Assembly (NCBI RefSeq): GCF_045679555.1
Contig: NC_092115.1
Coordinates: 39,073,228 to 39,137,227 of the forward strand
From: Salvelinus alpinus
Lineage: Eukaryota > Chordata > Actinopteri > Salmoniformes > Salmonidae
DNA: 64,000 bases
Direction: 5' to 3'
Below are positions 20,318-31,010 of the stretch, in pieces. The translations under genes were made by a program, and so were the position numbers. Under the pieces are notes generated by a model. That model was not told where the DNA came from. It made no database searches and was given only the letters and a program-made list of their open reading frames with translations. Positions within the stretch are counted from its first letter, which is position 1, and each line of letters begins with the position of its first letter.

Positions 20318-20432
20318 CCCGGCAGCTCTCAGCTCTGTCTTGTTAGCTGTGCGCTCATGATACGCTCTTATCTATTAATTTGTAGGAGTTTGGAGTCAGT
20401 CACGCTCTGCTGTACAACATACAGTTTACTTT
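20318..20432 (+). repeat. 114-bp direct repeat, copy 2
   Basis: Second copy of the 20,018-20,131 repeat. Much too long for a normal target-site duplication, so the pair reflects a tandem duplication or recombination. Confidence 0.9.
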
Positions 20433-20857
20433 GAGTTGAGTCAGATCTCTATCCATCTTTGTCTCCCTCTTCTCTTACCCTTGTGGTAGATATCAAGTGA
20501 TCTGGAGCAATGCTTGCAATAGTCTTACCCTTTGATTTTCTATTAGTTTACAATTCTAAAACCAGGCGAAAAGGGAATCGGAATAATATCAAAAAAGGAA
20601 CATCACGTTCTCTTGCCCTTGGCTTGCAGGCCCGCTCCTGCCCATGTCAAACACACACTGTAGGCGTACTAGCCCACTAGTCTAGCAAGTAACACAGTGC
20701 TTGCTGGGCATGACCCAGTGAGCGGCACTTTCCACCTGCCGGTGCTGGATCGAGGTGAGCGCTTTTCTCTGTGGTGGATCACGTAACTGTGCATTTGTGC
20801 TCAGTTTTAGAAGGCCCAATCTTGTGTTTACTAATTTACTTACACCACCCTTCTCGT

Positions 20858-20890
<33 letters not shown>

Positions 20891-21569
20891 CCCGTTGTAG
20901 GCTAATTATCCAGTACAAAGAAATGCACTCTGTTCACAAAGATTACCGAATCTTGTCTGATGCTTAGGCTACTTATCACATTAGGAATACATTTTTTTCT
21001 TAGCCTCCAAATGCTCTATTTGCAGGTGATTTTTATTTTTGTCTGGCACAAAAAAGCAAAGTTTGGTAAAAATGAGTTATGTGGCTCATGGTCATGCTTA
21101 AGCAAACAAACCATGAAGGTATATAGGTGGCTACAATTTACACTTTTTTAGTTATTTAATTAAATTATGTTTTTAGAAAAGCTAAAAGCTAAAGTCTAGG
21201 TATCTTATTTTAAATAAATAAAATATTGAAAGAAAATGGCATTGCACATCTCACTATTAACATCCTCACTATGATGAGGTTTTTATGTAAGGTCCTTCTT
21301 TTCATAGTCGTGCCATATCATGTCCAAATCTTCCTAAAGTATCAACAAAAATTACTGTATAACTAGATGATTTGAACATGATTTTGAAAATGCTAATTTA
21401 GGTACCATTAACTTGCATTGGATTGCCAGGGGTGCTAGTTGCTCCCAACACACACACACTCACTCAATTTGACGGCTTTATCAAAAACGGATTAAATATC
21501 TCTAACATCTCATTTATCTTTAGGTTCCCCTAATGGTAAGTATATAAAATGTTTGTAGATGTAACTTAA
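20433..21569. other. Unassigned sequence before the piggyBac element
   Basis: I see no gene or known element. A CT microsatellite lies at about 20,857-20,882 followed by a short CA run. The final TTAA (21,566-21,569) is the piggyBac target duplication. Confidence 0.5.
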
Positions 21570-21635
21570 CCCTTGTGTGGTGTTCGGGTCTGTGGGACCC
21601 ATTTTCAATGTTTACTAAAATAAAAATGATACAAT

Positions 21636-21828
21636 TGTCACGCCCTGACTTTAGTTATATTTTGTTTTCTGTTTTGTGTTGCTGAACCTTACAGGACTGT
21701 TTCGTTTTCGTTTCACTCTCTTTGTTATTTTGTTTAGGGTTTCTGTTCTAATAAAAATAACATGAACACTTGCCACGCTGCGCTTTGGTCCGATGACTAC
21801 TCTTCATCCGAAGACGAATATCGTTACA
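21636..21828 (+). mobile_element. Short solo LTR (TGTCACG...CGTTACA family)
   Basis: 193 bp, flanked by ACAAT on both sides (21,631-21,635 and 21,829-21,833). It lacks the middle part of the LTR but keeps both ends. The open peptide frame runs from ATG at 21,762 to the last base (22 codons), with AATAAA at about 21,750-21,755. Confidence 0.9.
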
Positions 21829-22489
21829 ACAATGAATAATTATTTCAACCTGAGACTCATTGGCCTTGGCTCATTTTCTGTGAAGAACTTGTAAAATAAC
21901 ACCTTTTCATTGAGAGCATACTGTGCACCCCCTTACGCATTTATATTACATACTGTATGTGGTGTTCGGGTCCACTGGACCCGAGGGTAATAAAAGTGTG
22001 GGAAAGTGTGTATGAAGGTGAAAACAAGTAAAAATGAAACAAAAAGGTTTGCTGTGTGCCTTCACTCTGTCTTCCTCCTTCCTGGGCCTGCTGTTCCAAC
22101 ATACTGTAGCACCAATAACCTGTCTGTCTCCCTGCTTGTCTGCCTGTCTCCCGCTTTTCTCGCACTCTTTACCCTTTGTAGTGTGTGAAACTACACAATG
22201 TCTTGCGTGAACCAGCACAATGTTATTACAATACATTATTTCGAAACATTATTTCAATACATTGTAAAAAATGCATTATTTTCCCACACTACTCCAGCCA
22301 GTTGCAAATTGAGGGAGGGACACAAGAAATAATAGCATTGCATGTCTGGCTCCTTACCACAATCAATCAGTATAGCAAAAATAATCTCTGCTCAAAGGGC
22401 CTTAGAAATAAATTTTGCAGAGAGAGAAGCTAGCGTGGAAGGAGCGTCTTCCACTTTGGAAGATTAATAATTTTCTGAATTTTCCATGT

Positions 22490-23830
22490 CTCTGAGTCTG
22501 ACAGTGAGTTGGAAGAAGAGGATGAGATTGACCCTGAGCCAGCCTCAGGACCAGCCCGTTAGCAGCCAGCCCCAGGACCAGCCAGCCAGCAACCATTTCA
22601 TCAGCAGCCTGTAGTAGAAGAAATATGGATGTCAAAAAATTGTGAAATTGAATGGTCTTTCTTGCCCAAGGAATGAGCCACCCCGCATGGCTGCCAATGT
22701 GATAAGGATGCAACCAGGGCCGACACAGATGGCGGTTACTCATGTGCAGGACATAAAATCTTCTTTTGAACAGTTCATCCAAGACACCGTCCAGAAAATC
22801 ATTCTGGACTGCACTAATTTGGAGGGAATGATTGTTTTTGGAGAGAGATGGAAGGAGATGGACCAAACTAATTTACATGCATACTTTGGGGTTCTTATCC
22901 TTGCTAGTGTTTTCAGATCTAATGGGGAATACACAGAATCCATGTGGGATGCAGAAACTGGCAGATAACTTTTCTGTGCAACAATATCTCTGGAAAACTT
23001 CCCCATTATTTCCAGGATTATCCGCTTCGATAACCGAGACACCAGATCAGCTTGGCGGCAGAGAGACAAGCTAGCTGCAATCAGGTCAGTGGGACAAGTG
23101 GGTGGACCGCCGTCTCCTGTTTTACAAACCTGGGCCCAACGCTACTGTTGATGAGTAGTTTATGCCATTTAGGTGCCGTTGCCCCTTCAGGCAGTACATA
23201 TCGTCTAAACCCGCAAAATATGGAATCAAGATCTGGGCTGCCTGTGATGCTGCTTCATCATATGTGTGGAACTTGCAATTGTATACGGGGAAGCCAGATG
23301 GAGGAGCCCCTGAGAAGAACCAATGGATGCGGGTTGTCCTGGACGTGACACAGGGACTCAGTGGGCACAACATCACATGCAATAACTTTTTTTTACTTCG
23401 CACAAGCTGGGACAGGAGCTCCTCAAGAGGAAGCTGACGATGGTAGGAGCAGTATGAAAAAAACAAGCCAGAGCTCCCACCTCAGCTGTTGAATACACGA
23501 AATACAATTCCTCTAAGTTTGTGTTCATGGCCCTAGTGTCTTACGTGTCAAAGAAAGGCAAAAATGTGGTACTCATGAGTATGCTGCATAGGGATGTGAG
23601 AATCTGTGGCCAGGATCATCAAAATCCAGAAATCATAATGGATTACAATGCCACAAAAGGAGGGGTGGACAATTTAGACAAGCTGGTGACTGGCTACAGC
23701 TGCGAAAGAAGAACCCTACGCTGGCCACTTGTGATATTCTTCAACATCTTGGACATCTCGGCGTACAACGCGTTTGTCATCTGTATGGCGCTGAACCCAG
23801 ATTGGAACAGAGGGAAGTGTCGTGGAAATT
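22490..23830 (+). pseudogene. piggyBac transposase (PGBD4-like), main domain
   Basis: Broken frames give, in order: an acidic N-terminus (SDSELEEEDEIDPEPASGP), the dimerisation part (VTHVQDIKSSFEQFIQD, NLHAYFGVLILASVFRS), then catalytic RNase H-like pieces. These are NATVDE with a stop in place of the next codon (first Asp), PFRQYISSKPAKYGIKIWAA, VVLDVTQGLSGHNITCNN (second Asp), and YNATKGGVDNLDKL (third Asp), followed by SCERRTLRWPLVIFFNILD. Several frameshifts and stops separate them, so it is not functional. Family assignment is firm from these motifs. Confidence 0.92.
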
Positions 23831-23831
23831 C

Positions 23832-24502
23832 TAATCAAGTAAGGGAGAAGAGACTTCATTTCTTCAAACAATCATACTTTAATATCGATTTTTTATTCCA
23901 ATAATGGAGCTGGTCAACGACCAGCCGTAGGTGATCATTGAGAGCCCAATAATACAGAAACGCAATGGGTTTATAAAGAAATCCCAAAACTGCTTATTCA
24001 TGGTTGGTTCCACCCCTCCCCGGCAGATTGGGGCATCATAAGCTACCCTGTTTTCTTCTTGTGGCTATGTGTATCAGGTGTGTGAGGTCGTAGCACACAA
24101 ACAAGTGATAACAGCAGTTCCGTTACTCCTTTCTCTAACAAGCTAGTCTCTGTTCTCTTCATATCTCCACACACCTGTGCCCTTGGAAGATAGTAAAATA
24201 ACAGGATGGAGTGAATAACTGTGGTAACTCTGAGGCTCTTTGTCTTATGCCGTGTGACCAAGTTATTCAGAGGCAAAGATGATTGGAAACAATACAGGTT
24301 TATTCTGTTCGTCAAGTTTATCTCCAACTGGAGTTGACAAGAATGTCCTTGACTACACGCCTAGACCAGCTGTGGGGAGGTAAAAGGGGACCATCCAATC
24401 TCAGAAGCACAGCATTGGTAGAATAGAAATCCTCCTCAGCATATAATTGTTAACTATTAATATTAAACAAATCAGGTAAATATGTAATTTTTCTCTCACA
24501 GA
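23832..24502 (-). mobile_element. LTR-like insert or intron within the piggyBac gene
   Basis: The first 190 bp match 20,132-20,317. It begins ...AATCAA|GTAAGGGAG and ends TTTTTCTCTCACAG|ACGCTCC, so it also has GT...AG intron-like limits. The transposase frame resumes right after it as RRLFLKELGKALVG. Whether this is a retroelement insertion, a spliceable insertion or an intron that donated sequence elsewhere is not settled. Confidence 0.55.
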
Positions 24503-24960
24503 CGCTCCAGAGGAGACGGCTCTTTCTCAAGGAGCTGGGCAAGGCATTGGTAGGTCCTCAATCCCAAGGACCCCAGCTTCTGCAGCTACCGTGAGGATTC
24601 AGGAGGAGGATGCTGGTGCCCCATCCGCCCAACCCACAGAACCAACAACTCCAATACCGGAAGTAAGTGTGAATGATGTTGAATGTGTGTGTCCTACTCT
24701 CCTACCTTGGCCTGCTGTAACTATATATGTGAGTGAGTGAGAACTCCTGAACTAAATATTTTCATCATTCTAGACTGCAGCCGGTAGCAACAAGAAGAAG
24801 CGCTGCGATGTGTGTGGACCCAAGAAGGACAGGAAGACAGGATACACATGCATGAAGTGCAATAAATACATTTGCAACACACACACATTAAAACTCTGTA
24901 CCTCGTGGTGTGTAGACCGGCCTGAATTTGTGTTCAATGTGGCTCATTTATCATTTCAAT
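24503..24960 (+). pseudogene. piggyBac transposase C-terminal Cys-rich domain
   Basis: Resumes after the insert as LQRRRLFLKELGKALVG. A 112-bp GT...AG segment (24,663-24,774) looks like an intron. The last part encodes KKKRCDVCGPKKDRKTGYTC then MKCNKYICNTH, the C-terminal zinc-binding C-C-C-C-C-H cluster of piggyBac transposases, which binds the terminal repeat. A stop follows at about 24,959. Confidence 0.85.
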
Positions 24961-25358
24961 AAAATACTGTATGTTAAACTTGTCCTTCCAATTTGTGCTG
25001 TTCTAAGCAATAAACATCAATAGTGATGAAAATCTTGCTTCATTTATATTTGTTCAAGATAAACATGATTTATTTCACCCATGTCTAGATTATAATAGAT
25101 TTTTGTTGACAAAAATCAAATTTTATCCAAAAAAGGAATAGCTTTTTTATTGATAAATGTGATCTAGGAGAGGTAAATGTCAAATATTAAACATGTATGC
25201 TGTCTATATTGCTTGTAATTGATATGTCAACATTTAAGTATTAAGTACTGAGTATTTGTACATAAATTGTTGTGGCTGTATTGTTTTAAAAACCCAATAA
25301 TGTTCTGGGTCCATCAGACCCGCGGACATTGGGTGAATAATAAAAACATAAGGGTTAA

Positions 25359-25478
25359 TTAGATTATATACTACTTTAGAGAAATTACTAAATATTAGAT
25401 CAACTTACCTCAGAAGGGTTAATTAGATTATATATTACTTTAGATAAATTACTAAATATTAGATCAACTTACCTCAGA
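25359..25478 (+). repeat. Tandem duplication of about 57 bp
   Basis: TTAGATTATATACTACTTTAG...ATCAACTTACCTCAGAA is present twice in a row. The second copy starts again with GGGTTAATTAGATTATATA, i.e. it includes the piggyBac end GGG and its TTAA. Confidence 0.85.
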
Positions 25479-25539
25479 ATCGTGATGTAAGAGGGACTTA
25501 AAAAATGTAGATGAGACCGATACAATCTTAAATTGAGCA

Positions 25540-26690
25540 AGAGTAGAGGTATTTTTTAAAGCTTGTCCTGATATAGCTTTGGTAGACCTTCAATACAGTT
25601 GTTGGCTCTGCCACACTACTCCTTCCACACAGGGCTTTCAGGTGGTTGATAGATTGTTTTCCTCCATGTTCATAATGTGGATTGTCCACTTCATGTCCTG
25701 TTCAAAGGTAACCCCCAGGAATTTGGATGTTTTCTCTGTTTTGAGATTTTGCCCATGCAGTTTCATGGTGAGTGGTAACTTGAGTGGTAACTAAAAATGT
25801 TTTATTGTTTGTTTTGCAGAAGAGGACACACTGTGGTTTAGTTGGACTCGCCATGTGTTGGACCATTTTAAAATTTTGTCTATGCATGTTTGGAGCTTCT
25901 TCGCTGCTTTTTGTGGGTGCATGGGTGATGTCCAATAGCAGAGGTCATCGACAAATTGGGACATATTCCCTACTGTAAGGGGAGGGTAATAAATATCAGA
26001 TATGTAAAATAAAAACAGGAGTGGACTCAGGACCGCACCTTGTGGGACTCCGGCCTTGGGGGTGAAGGGAGTGGAGAATGATGGACCAACTTTAACTTTT
26101 ATTATCTGGTGGGTGAGAAAGCTCTGGATGAGAAGAGAAGTAGAGAAGACCTTGGTGGCACATTTTGTCAAAGGCCTTCTCAATGTCAAAGAACACGGCA
26201 AGGATAAAAACTTTTTTGTTAAAATCTTTTAAAACACTTTCTTAAAATGTCTGTTGCGGATCTCCCTTTTCTAAAATCGTCCTGATGAATGCCATGCACC
26301 TCCCAGGCCTCTATGTGGTTGCTCAGTCTCTTGTTAAAAACGCTTTCTAAAAGTTTCACCAGGTTACTTATTTAAAAAACTGATGGACCGATGATGGACC
26401 GATAGCTTGTGACATTTTATGGGTATTTTCCAGATTTCTTGATCATTGTCACCAGTGCCGACTTCCAGGGTGTGGGGAAGTGGCCAGTTTTGGAGGCAGG
26501 CAGAGAAGAGCTGACCCAGCAGGTTCAGGTAATATTGTGGAGCTTCTATGAGGAGCCTGTTGTCAACCTCATCCTCTCCTGGGGCTTTTACCTAAGTCAC
26601 TTTTATATGGGTCTTGAGTTCTTCTGGTGTCACTGGTTCTGTAAGGTTTGTTAGGGAGTATTGGTACTTACACACAGCCGGAAATGCTAC
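25540..26690 (-). pseudogene. I/Nimb-like LINE reverse transcriptase remnant
   Basis: Minus-strand pieces in RT order: APGEDEVDNRLLIEAP, then a middle palm block at 25,791-26,201 with KAGVPQGAVLSPLLFLFYI and the catalytic motif as F-V-D-D (normally YADD/FADD), then KLHGQNLKTEKTSKFLGVTF (thumb) near 25,740. Stops and shifts are frequent. The same element probably continues upstream as the endonuclease at 30,531-31,010 and ORF1 at 33,170-34,080. Confidence 0.82.
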
Positions 26691-27137
26691 TGACACATAA
26701 TATAGCATCGCATAACATAGTACAGCGTTTCTCAACTTTTACTATACCAGTGATTGGCTAAACATGGTCCTCCTTCTTTTTTAACCAGCTTATGTTTAAA
26801 ATAAATAGAACATGTTGAAACACCACTGGAGACACAACGAACCCCTATAACCGTGCCTGTGTTGCGTCCCTGTTGTGAAGTCTGTCTCTGCATCTTCTCT
26901 GCTGTCACTCTCTCTGTCTGTGCTTCTTCTTGTTCTCTTCTGTGGTCACTCTGTCACCAGAAGACCAATGGACCACATTGCCTGTGCTGGGCCCACCAAC
27001 ATCCTAGTTGTGAATGAATAAACACATTTATTAGATAAAGAAGAACAATTACTGAATAAATACCTAATAGATGACCATTGGCTCATGATACCTTATAAAA
27101 GCCAAACGACTTAGAGTGCAAATTAGTGCCTGGCTGT
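26691..27137. other. Unassigned sequence
   Basis: No gene or element recognised. Part of it (about 27,000-27,140) is weakly similar to 28,870-29,030 (both contain GCAAATTAGTGCCTG-like and CTGTCATAnnTGTTCC words), suggesting an old local duplication. Confidence 0.4.
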
Positions 27138-27173
27138 CATACATGTTCCCCCCTATCCTGAGGATTAATGACT
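27138..27173 (+). repeat. 36-bp inverted repeat flanking a Tc1 element (left)
   Basis: CATACATGTTCCCCCCTATC...GGATTAATGACT is repeated perfectly inverted at 27,908-27,943. Confidence 0.95.
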
Positions 27174-27181
27174 ATTACATA

Positions 27182-27888
27182 CAGTGCCTTCGGAAACTAT
27201 TCAGACCACTTTACTTTTTCCACATTTTGTTACATTACAGCCTTATTCTAAAATCGATTAAATAAAATATAAATCCTCAGGAATCTACACACAATATCCC
27301 ACAATGACAAAGCGAAAACAGGTTTTTAGATTTTTAGGCAAATTTAAAATAAATAAATAACAGAAATACCTTATTTACATAAGTATTCAGACCCTTTGCT
27401 ATTAGACTCGAAATTGAGCTCAGGTGCATCCTGTTTCCATTGATCATCCTTGAGATGTTTCTACAACTTCATTGGAGTCCACCTGTGGTACATTCAATTG
27501 ATTGGACATAATTTCAAAAGGCACACACCTGTCTCCATAAGGCCTCACAGTTGACAGTGTATGTCAGAGCAAAAACCAAGCCATGAGGTGGAAGGAATTG
27601 TCCGTAGACCTCCGAGACAGGATTGTGTCGAGGCACAGATCTGGGGAAGGGCACCTAACAATTTCTGCAGCATTGAAGGTCCTCAAAAACACAGTGCCCT
27701 CCATAATTCTTATATGGAAGAAGTTTGGAACCAACAAGACTCTTCCTAGAGCTGGCCGCCCAGCCAAACAGAGGAATCAGGAGAGAAGGGCCCTGGTCAG
27801 GGAGGTGACCAAGAACCTGATGGTCACACTGACAGAGCTCTGGAGAGACCAAAATGTGGAAAAAGTAAAGTGGTCTGAATAGGCACTG
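27182..27888 (+). mobile_element. Internally deleted Tc1-like element (N-terminal half kept)
   Basis: TA on both sides (27,180-27,181 and 27,889-27,890) and CAGTGCCTTCGGAAACTATT / ...GGTCTGAATAGGCACTG ends. The frame at 27,583-27,882 encodes the transposase DNA-binding half (SVDLRDRIVSRHRSGEGHLT, GRPAKQRNQERRALVREVTK). It then jumps from TELWRDQN directly into the right terminus. The catalytic half is missing, so it is non-autonomous. Confidence 0.9.
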
Positions 27889-27907
27889 TATGTAATTCAG
27901 ATTAATA

Positions 27908-27943
27908 AGTCATTAATCCTCAGGATAGGGGGGAACATGTATG
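27908..27943 (-). repeat. 36-bp inverted repeat flanking a Tc1 element (right)
   Basis: Exact reverse complement of 27,138-27,173. It runs into the fragment of an LTR that starts at about 27,938. Confidence 0.95.
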
Positions 27944-28013
27944 GACACTTACCACGCTGCACATTGGTCCGATCCTTGCTACTCCTCTTCAGACGAAGAG
28001 GAAATCCGTTACA
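27938..28013 (+). mobile_element. 3' end of an LTR (TGTCACG...CGTTACA family)
   Basis: Only the last about 75 bp of the LTR. ATG at 27,941 opens the conserved peptide frame (24 codons, with SSSDEEEIRY) to the final base at 28,013. Confidence 0.85.
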
Positions 28014-28374
28014 GGTACTCCCCTGCCCACTTAGCTAAGAGTTTAAATATACAGCCAAAGCATTACGGAACTGGCAGTCTCTCTGTTTTCTTCTATTGAA
28101 TTTTATATAAAAACTTCTGTGTTTGTCATAGAACAATGGGATCAGTTGCTGTGGATGTGGATAGATTTCCAGCATTGTGCTTGGTTTGACAGTGCTTCAG
28201 CTATCCTTCCACCAAGAAGTGACGGGCCCTCGGATGAGCGAATAACATTTTAGGCGGGTCTTCCTAGCCTCCCTTGTTGTTGGATATGTAATGTAATCTG
28301 ACAACACTCGTCACAACACTCGTCACTACAGTTCATAAACTAAGACCCTTGCCTTGCTGGCTGAAGAGACTAAG
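28014..28374. other. Unassigned sequence
   Basis: No gene recognised. TATACAGCCAAAGCATTACG-like words recur at 29,080-29,110 (ATACAGCCAAAATATTAACTGGCAG), in line with an old local duplication. Confidence 0.4.
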
Positions 28375-28757
28375 TGTCACGTTCTGACCTTAGTTTCTTT
28401 TTATGTCTTTGTGTTAGGTTGGTCAGGGCGTGAGTTGGGGTGGGTAGTCTATGTTCTTTTTTCTAGGTTGTTGTTTTCCTATGTGTTTGGCCTGGTGTGG
28501 TTCCTAATCAGAGGCAGCTGTTTATCGTTGTCTCTGATTGGGAGCCATATTTAGGTAGCCTGTTTTCCATTGTGGGTGTTGTGGGTGATTGTTTCCTGTT
28601 GTAGTGTTTGTTTCACATTTCAGGACTGTTTCGGTTTTCGTTATTATTCACTTTGTTATTTTTGTATTTTGTCGTGTTCAGTTTTATGAAACTATCATGG
28701 ACACTTACCACGCTGCATTTTGGTCCTCTTCTCCTGCACCATTTGAGAATCGTTACA
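28375..28757 (+). mobile_element. Solo LTR (TGTCACG...CGTTACA family)
   Basis: 383 bp, flanked by CTAAG (28,370-28,374 and 28,758-28,762). The ATG at 28,697 gives MDTYHAAFWSSSPAPFENRY, open through to the last base. It has the inverted pair CTAATCAGAGGCAG / TCTCTGATTGGGAG. Confidence 0.93.
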
Positions 28758-28762
28758 CTAAG

Positions 28763-29284
28763 ATTCAGAAGCAAATAAACATTGATAAATAATTCAAAGC
28801 CACAGACAGTCCCCAAAGTCACATTAAACAGATTAATAAGGATTATTTAGCAATTACTATGCATTAATTCAGTGTTTCATTGTAATAGCATACGTGATGC
28901 CTTGTATTTAATAAAAAGCACTGCCTAAATGTCTAATATATGTCTATTGGCTTATGTGTTATATAAATGCCAATCTAATTACTTTTTAGGCAATTGCAAA
29001 ATTAGTGCCTGTCATATGTGTTCCCCAGAATCCCCCCTACCCTAATTGAGTGTTAATTGGCCTACTATTTCATACGATATACAGCCAAAATATTAACTGG
29101 CAGCTGTAGGCCACATCTTTTTCAGTTTTCTCCCGACCTCGATTGCAGCAGCAGCTGATCTGTCTGTGCCAAGCCTAGCATAATTTGTCACAGACACAGT
29201 CACAGCACTCAGACCAGCAGAACCAGCTGAACTTTGACAAATTTAGCAGCGTATTCCTCAAGAGATGTTTTTTTTAGGTCTCTC
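28763..29284. other. Unassigned sequence
   Basis: AT-rich, no gene recognised. Weak similarity to 27,000-27,180 and 28,020-28,110 as noted for those regions. Confidence 0.4.
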
Positions 29285-29442
29285 TGTAACGAACGTTGTA
29301 ATCCTCCTCGTCTGAGGAGGAGCAAGGATCAGACCAAAACGCAGCGTGGTATGTATCCATATTTATTTGAATACTTTTAAACACGAACAAAAACAATAAA
29401 CAGAACGAAACCAACGACGCTACAGTCCTGAACTTGAGAACA
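29285..29442 (-). mobile_element. LTR fragment, minus strand
   Basis: Starts TGTAACGAACGTTGTAATCC on the plus strand, i.e. the 3' end of the LTR read in reverse. The minus-strand ATG at 29,358-29,360 opens the conserved peptide for 25 codons to the LTR end. It is cut by the Tc1-like element starting at 29,445. Confidence 0.85.
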
Positions 29443-29444
29443 TA

Positions 29445-30138
29445 CACTGCTCAAAAAAATAAAGGGAACACTTAAACAACACAATGTAACTCCAAGTCAA
29501 TCACACTTCTGTGAAATCAAGCTGTCCACTTAGGAAGCAACACTGATTGACAATAAATTTCACATGCTGTTGTGCAAATGGAATAGACAACAGGTGGAAA
29601 TTATAGGCAATTAGCAAGACACCCCCAATAAAGGAGTGGTTCTGCAGGTGGTGACCAAAGACCACTTCTCAGTTCCTATGCTTCCTGGCTGATGTTTTGG
29701 TCACTTTTGAATGCTGGGGGTGCTTTCACTCTAGTGGTAGCATGAGACAGTGCAGCTCATCCAGGATGGCACATCAATGCGAGCTGTGGCAAGAAGGTTT
29801 GCTGTGTCTGTCAGCGTAGTGTCCAGAGCATGGAGGCGCTACCAGGAGACAGGCCAGTACATCAGGAGACGTGGAGGAGGCCGTAGGAGGGCAACAACCC
29901 AGCAGCAGGACCGCTACCTCCGCCATTGTGCAAGGAGGATCAGGAGGAGCACTGCCAGAGCCCTGCAAAATGACCTCCAGCAGGCCACAAATGTGCATGT
30001 GTCTGCTCAAACGGTCAGAAACAGACTCCATGAGGGTGGTATGAGGGCCCGACGTCCACAGGTGGGGGTTGTGCTTACAGCCCAACACCGTGCAGGACAT
30101 TTGGCATTTGCCAGAGAACACCAAGATTGGCAAATTCT
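29445..30138 (+). mobile_element. Truncated Tc1-like element
   Basis: Begins with the terminus CACTGCTCAAAAAAATAAAG after TA. The frame from 29,750 encodes about 125 residues of the transposase DNA-binding domain: [20 protein letters not shown] (first helix-turn-helix), [20 protein letters not shown] (linker), and [20 protein letters not shown] (second). At about residue 128 it breaks off into LINE sequence; the catalytic half and right terminus are absent. Confidence 0.88.
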
Positions 30139-30147
30139 GGCAAACTA

Positions 30148-30530
30148 TTTTGCAGTCTTATGGCTTAGGGATAGAAGCTGTCTTGGAGCCTGTTGGTCCG
30201 AGACCCGATGCCGGACAGTAGCAGGGAGAACTTGCCGGAAGGTAGCAAGGAGAACAGTCTATGGCTTGGATGGCTGAAGTCTTTGGACATTTTTCGGGCC
30301 TTCCTCTGGCGCTTTGCGGTCGAAGGAGGTGCAGTTGCCTTACCAAGCGGTGATGCAGCCAGTCAAGATGCTCTCAAGGGTGCAGCTGTATAACTTTTAG
30401 AGGATCTGAGGGCCCATGCCAAATCTTTTCAGCCTCCTGAGGGGGATGAGGCGCTGTCGTGCCCTCTTCACGACTGTGCGGGTGTGTGTAGACCATGTTA
30501 AATCCTTAGTGATGTAGATGCTGAGTGACG
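30148..30530 (-). pseudogene. LINE C-terminal fragment (L2/Rex-like type)
   Basis: On the minus strand it reads TKDLTWSTHTRTVVKRARQR then LIPLRRLKRFGMGPQI, the conserved post-RT block of the common salmonid LINE also seen at 44,440, 46,067 and 59,758. It is joined to the I/Nimb-like endonuclease sequence at about 30,531. Confidence 0.75.
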
Positions 30531-31010
30531 TGTTGTCAATGATGTCTCTAAGGAGTTTCCCGTGGTTTGTGGTATTACAGTTAAAATCGGTGTGTTTTGC
30601 ATTCAAATCTACCATGATCAGGGTGGGGTTGCCTTTTTGGGTGAGGGTGTTTTAAAGTTTATCAGGTGGGCAGTAGACTGATGCAACCACTAGTTTATGT
30701 AGTGGTTGATGTTGATTTTGTACGTTACATATTCGTTGTTGTTGGTTTCAGCTTCTGTGAGGTTAAAAGGGATTTAATTGCATTCGATGTCTTTTCTTAC
30801 CAGGAGTGCCACGCCTCCTCGGGTGCCTACTGGCTGCTCCTTCCTGATCATATTAAAAACTGGCACCCGGGAATGTGGTATTTATTGCTAAAAACGTTTG
30901 GTTGATGGAAGCGATATTTACACCCTTTTCCCTCATTAACTTGGCCAACTGCGTTATTGCCTCTAATGCCTCTTATGCTGATATGTAAAAAGAGGTTAAT
31001 AAAAGGGGTT
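30531..31010 (-). pseudogene. I/Nimb-like LINE endonuclease remnant
   Basis: Minus strand: LAKLMREKGVNIASINQTFL (N-terminal block with degraded catalytic E), RRRG- and FNLTEAETNNNEYVTYKI (central), LVVASVYCPPDK, and LIMVDLNAKHTDFNC (the GDFNAKH motif with G changed to V). The order fits an APE endonuclease. Together with 25,540-26,690 and 33,170-34,080 it looks like one old element. Confidence 0.78.

Larger units (their letters stand above)
21570..25354 (+). mobile_element. Complete but inactive piggyBac element
   Basis: TTAA flanks both ends (21,566-21,569 and 25,355-25,358), and the termini are CCCTTGTGTGGTGTTCGGGT and the inverted ...AACATAAGGG, classic piggyBac structure. A further subterminal GGGTC(T/C)xxxxGACCC motif occurs at both ends (21,586-21,600 and 25,309-25,322). 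It contains a PGBD-like transposase pseudogene, a solo LTR at 21,636 and an LTR-like insert at 23,832-24,502. Without the insertions the element would be about 2.9 kb. Confidence 0.93.
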
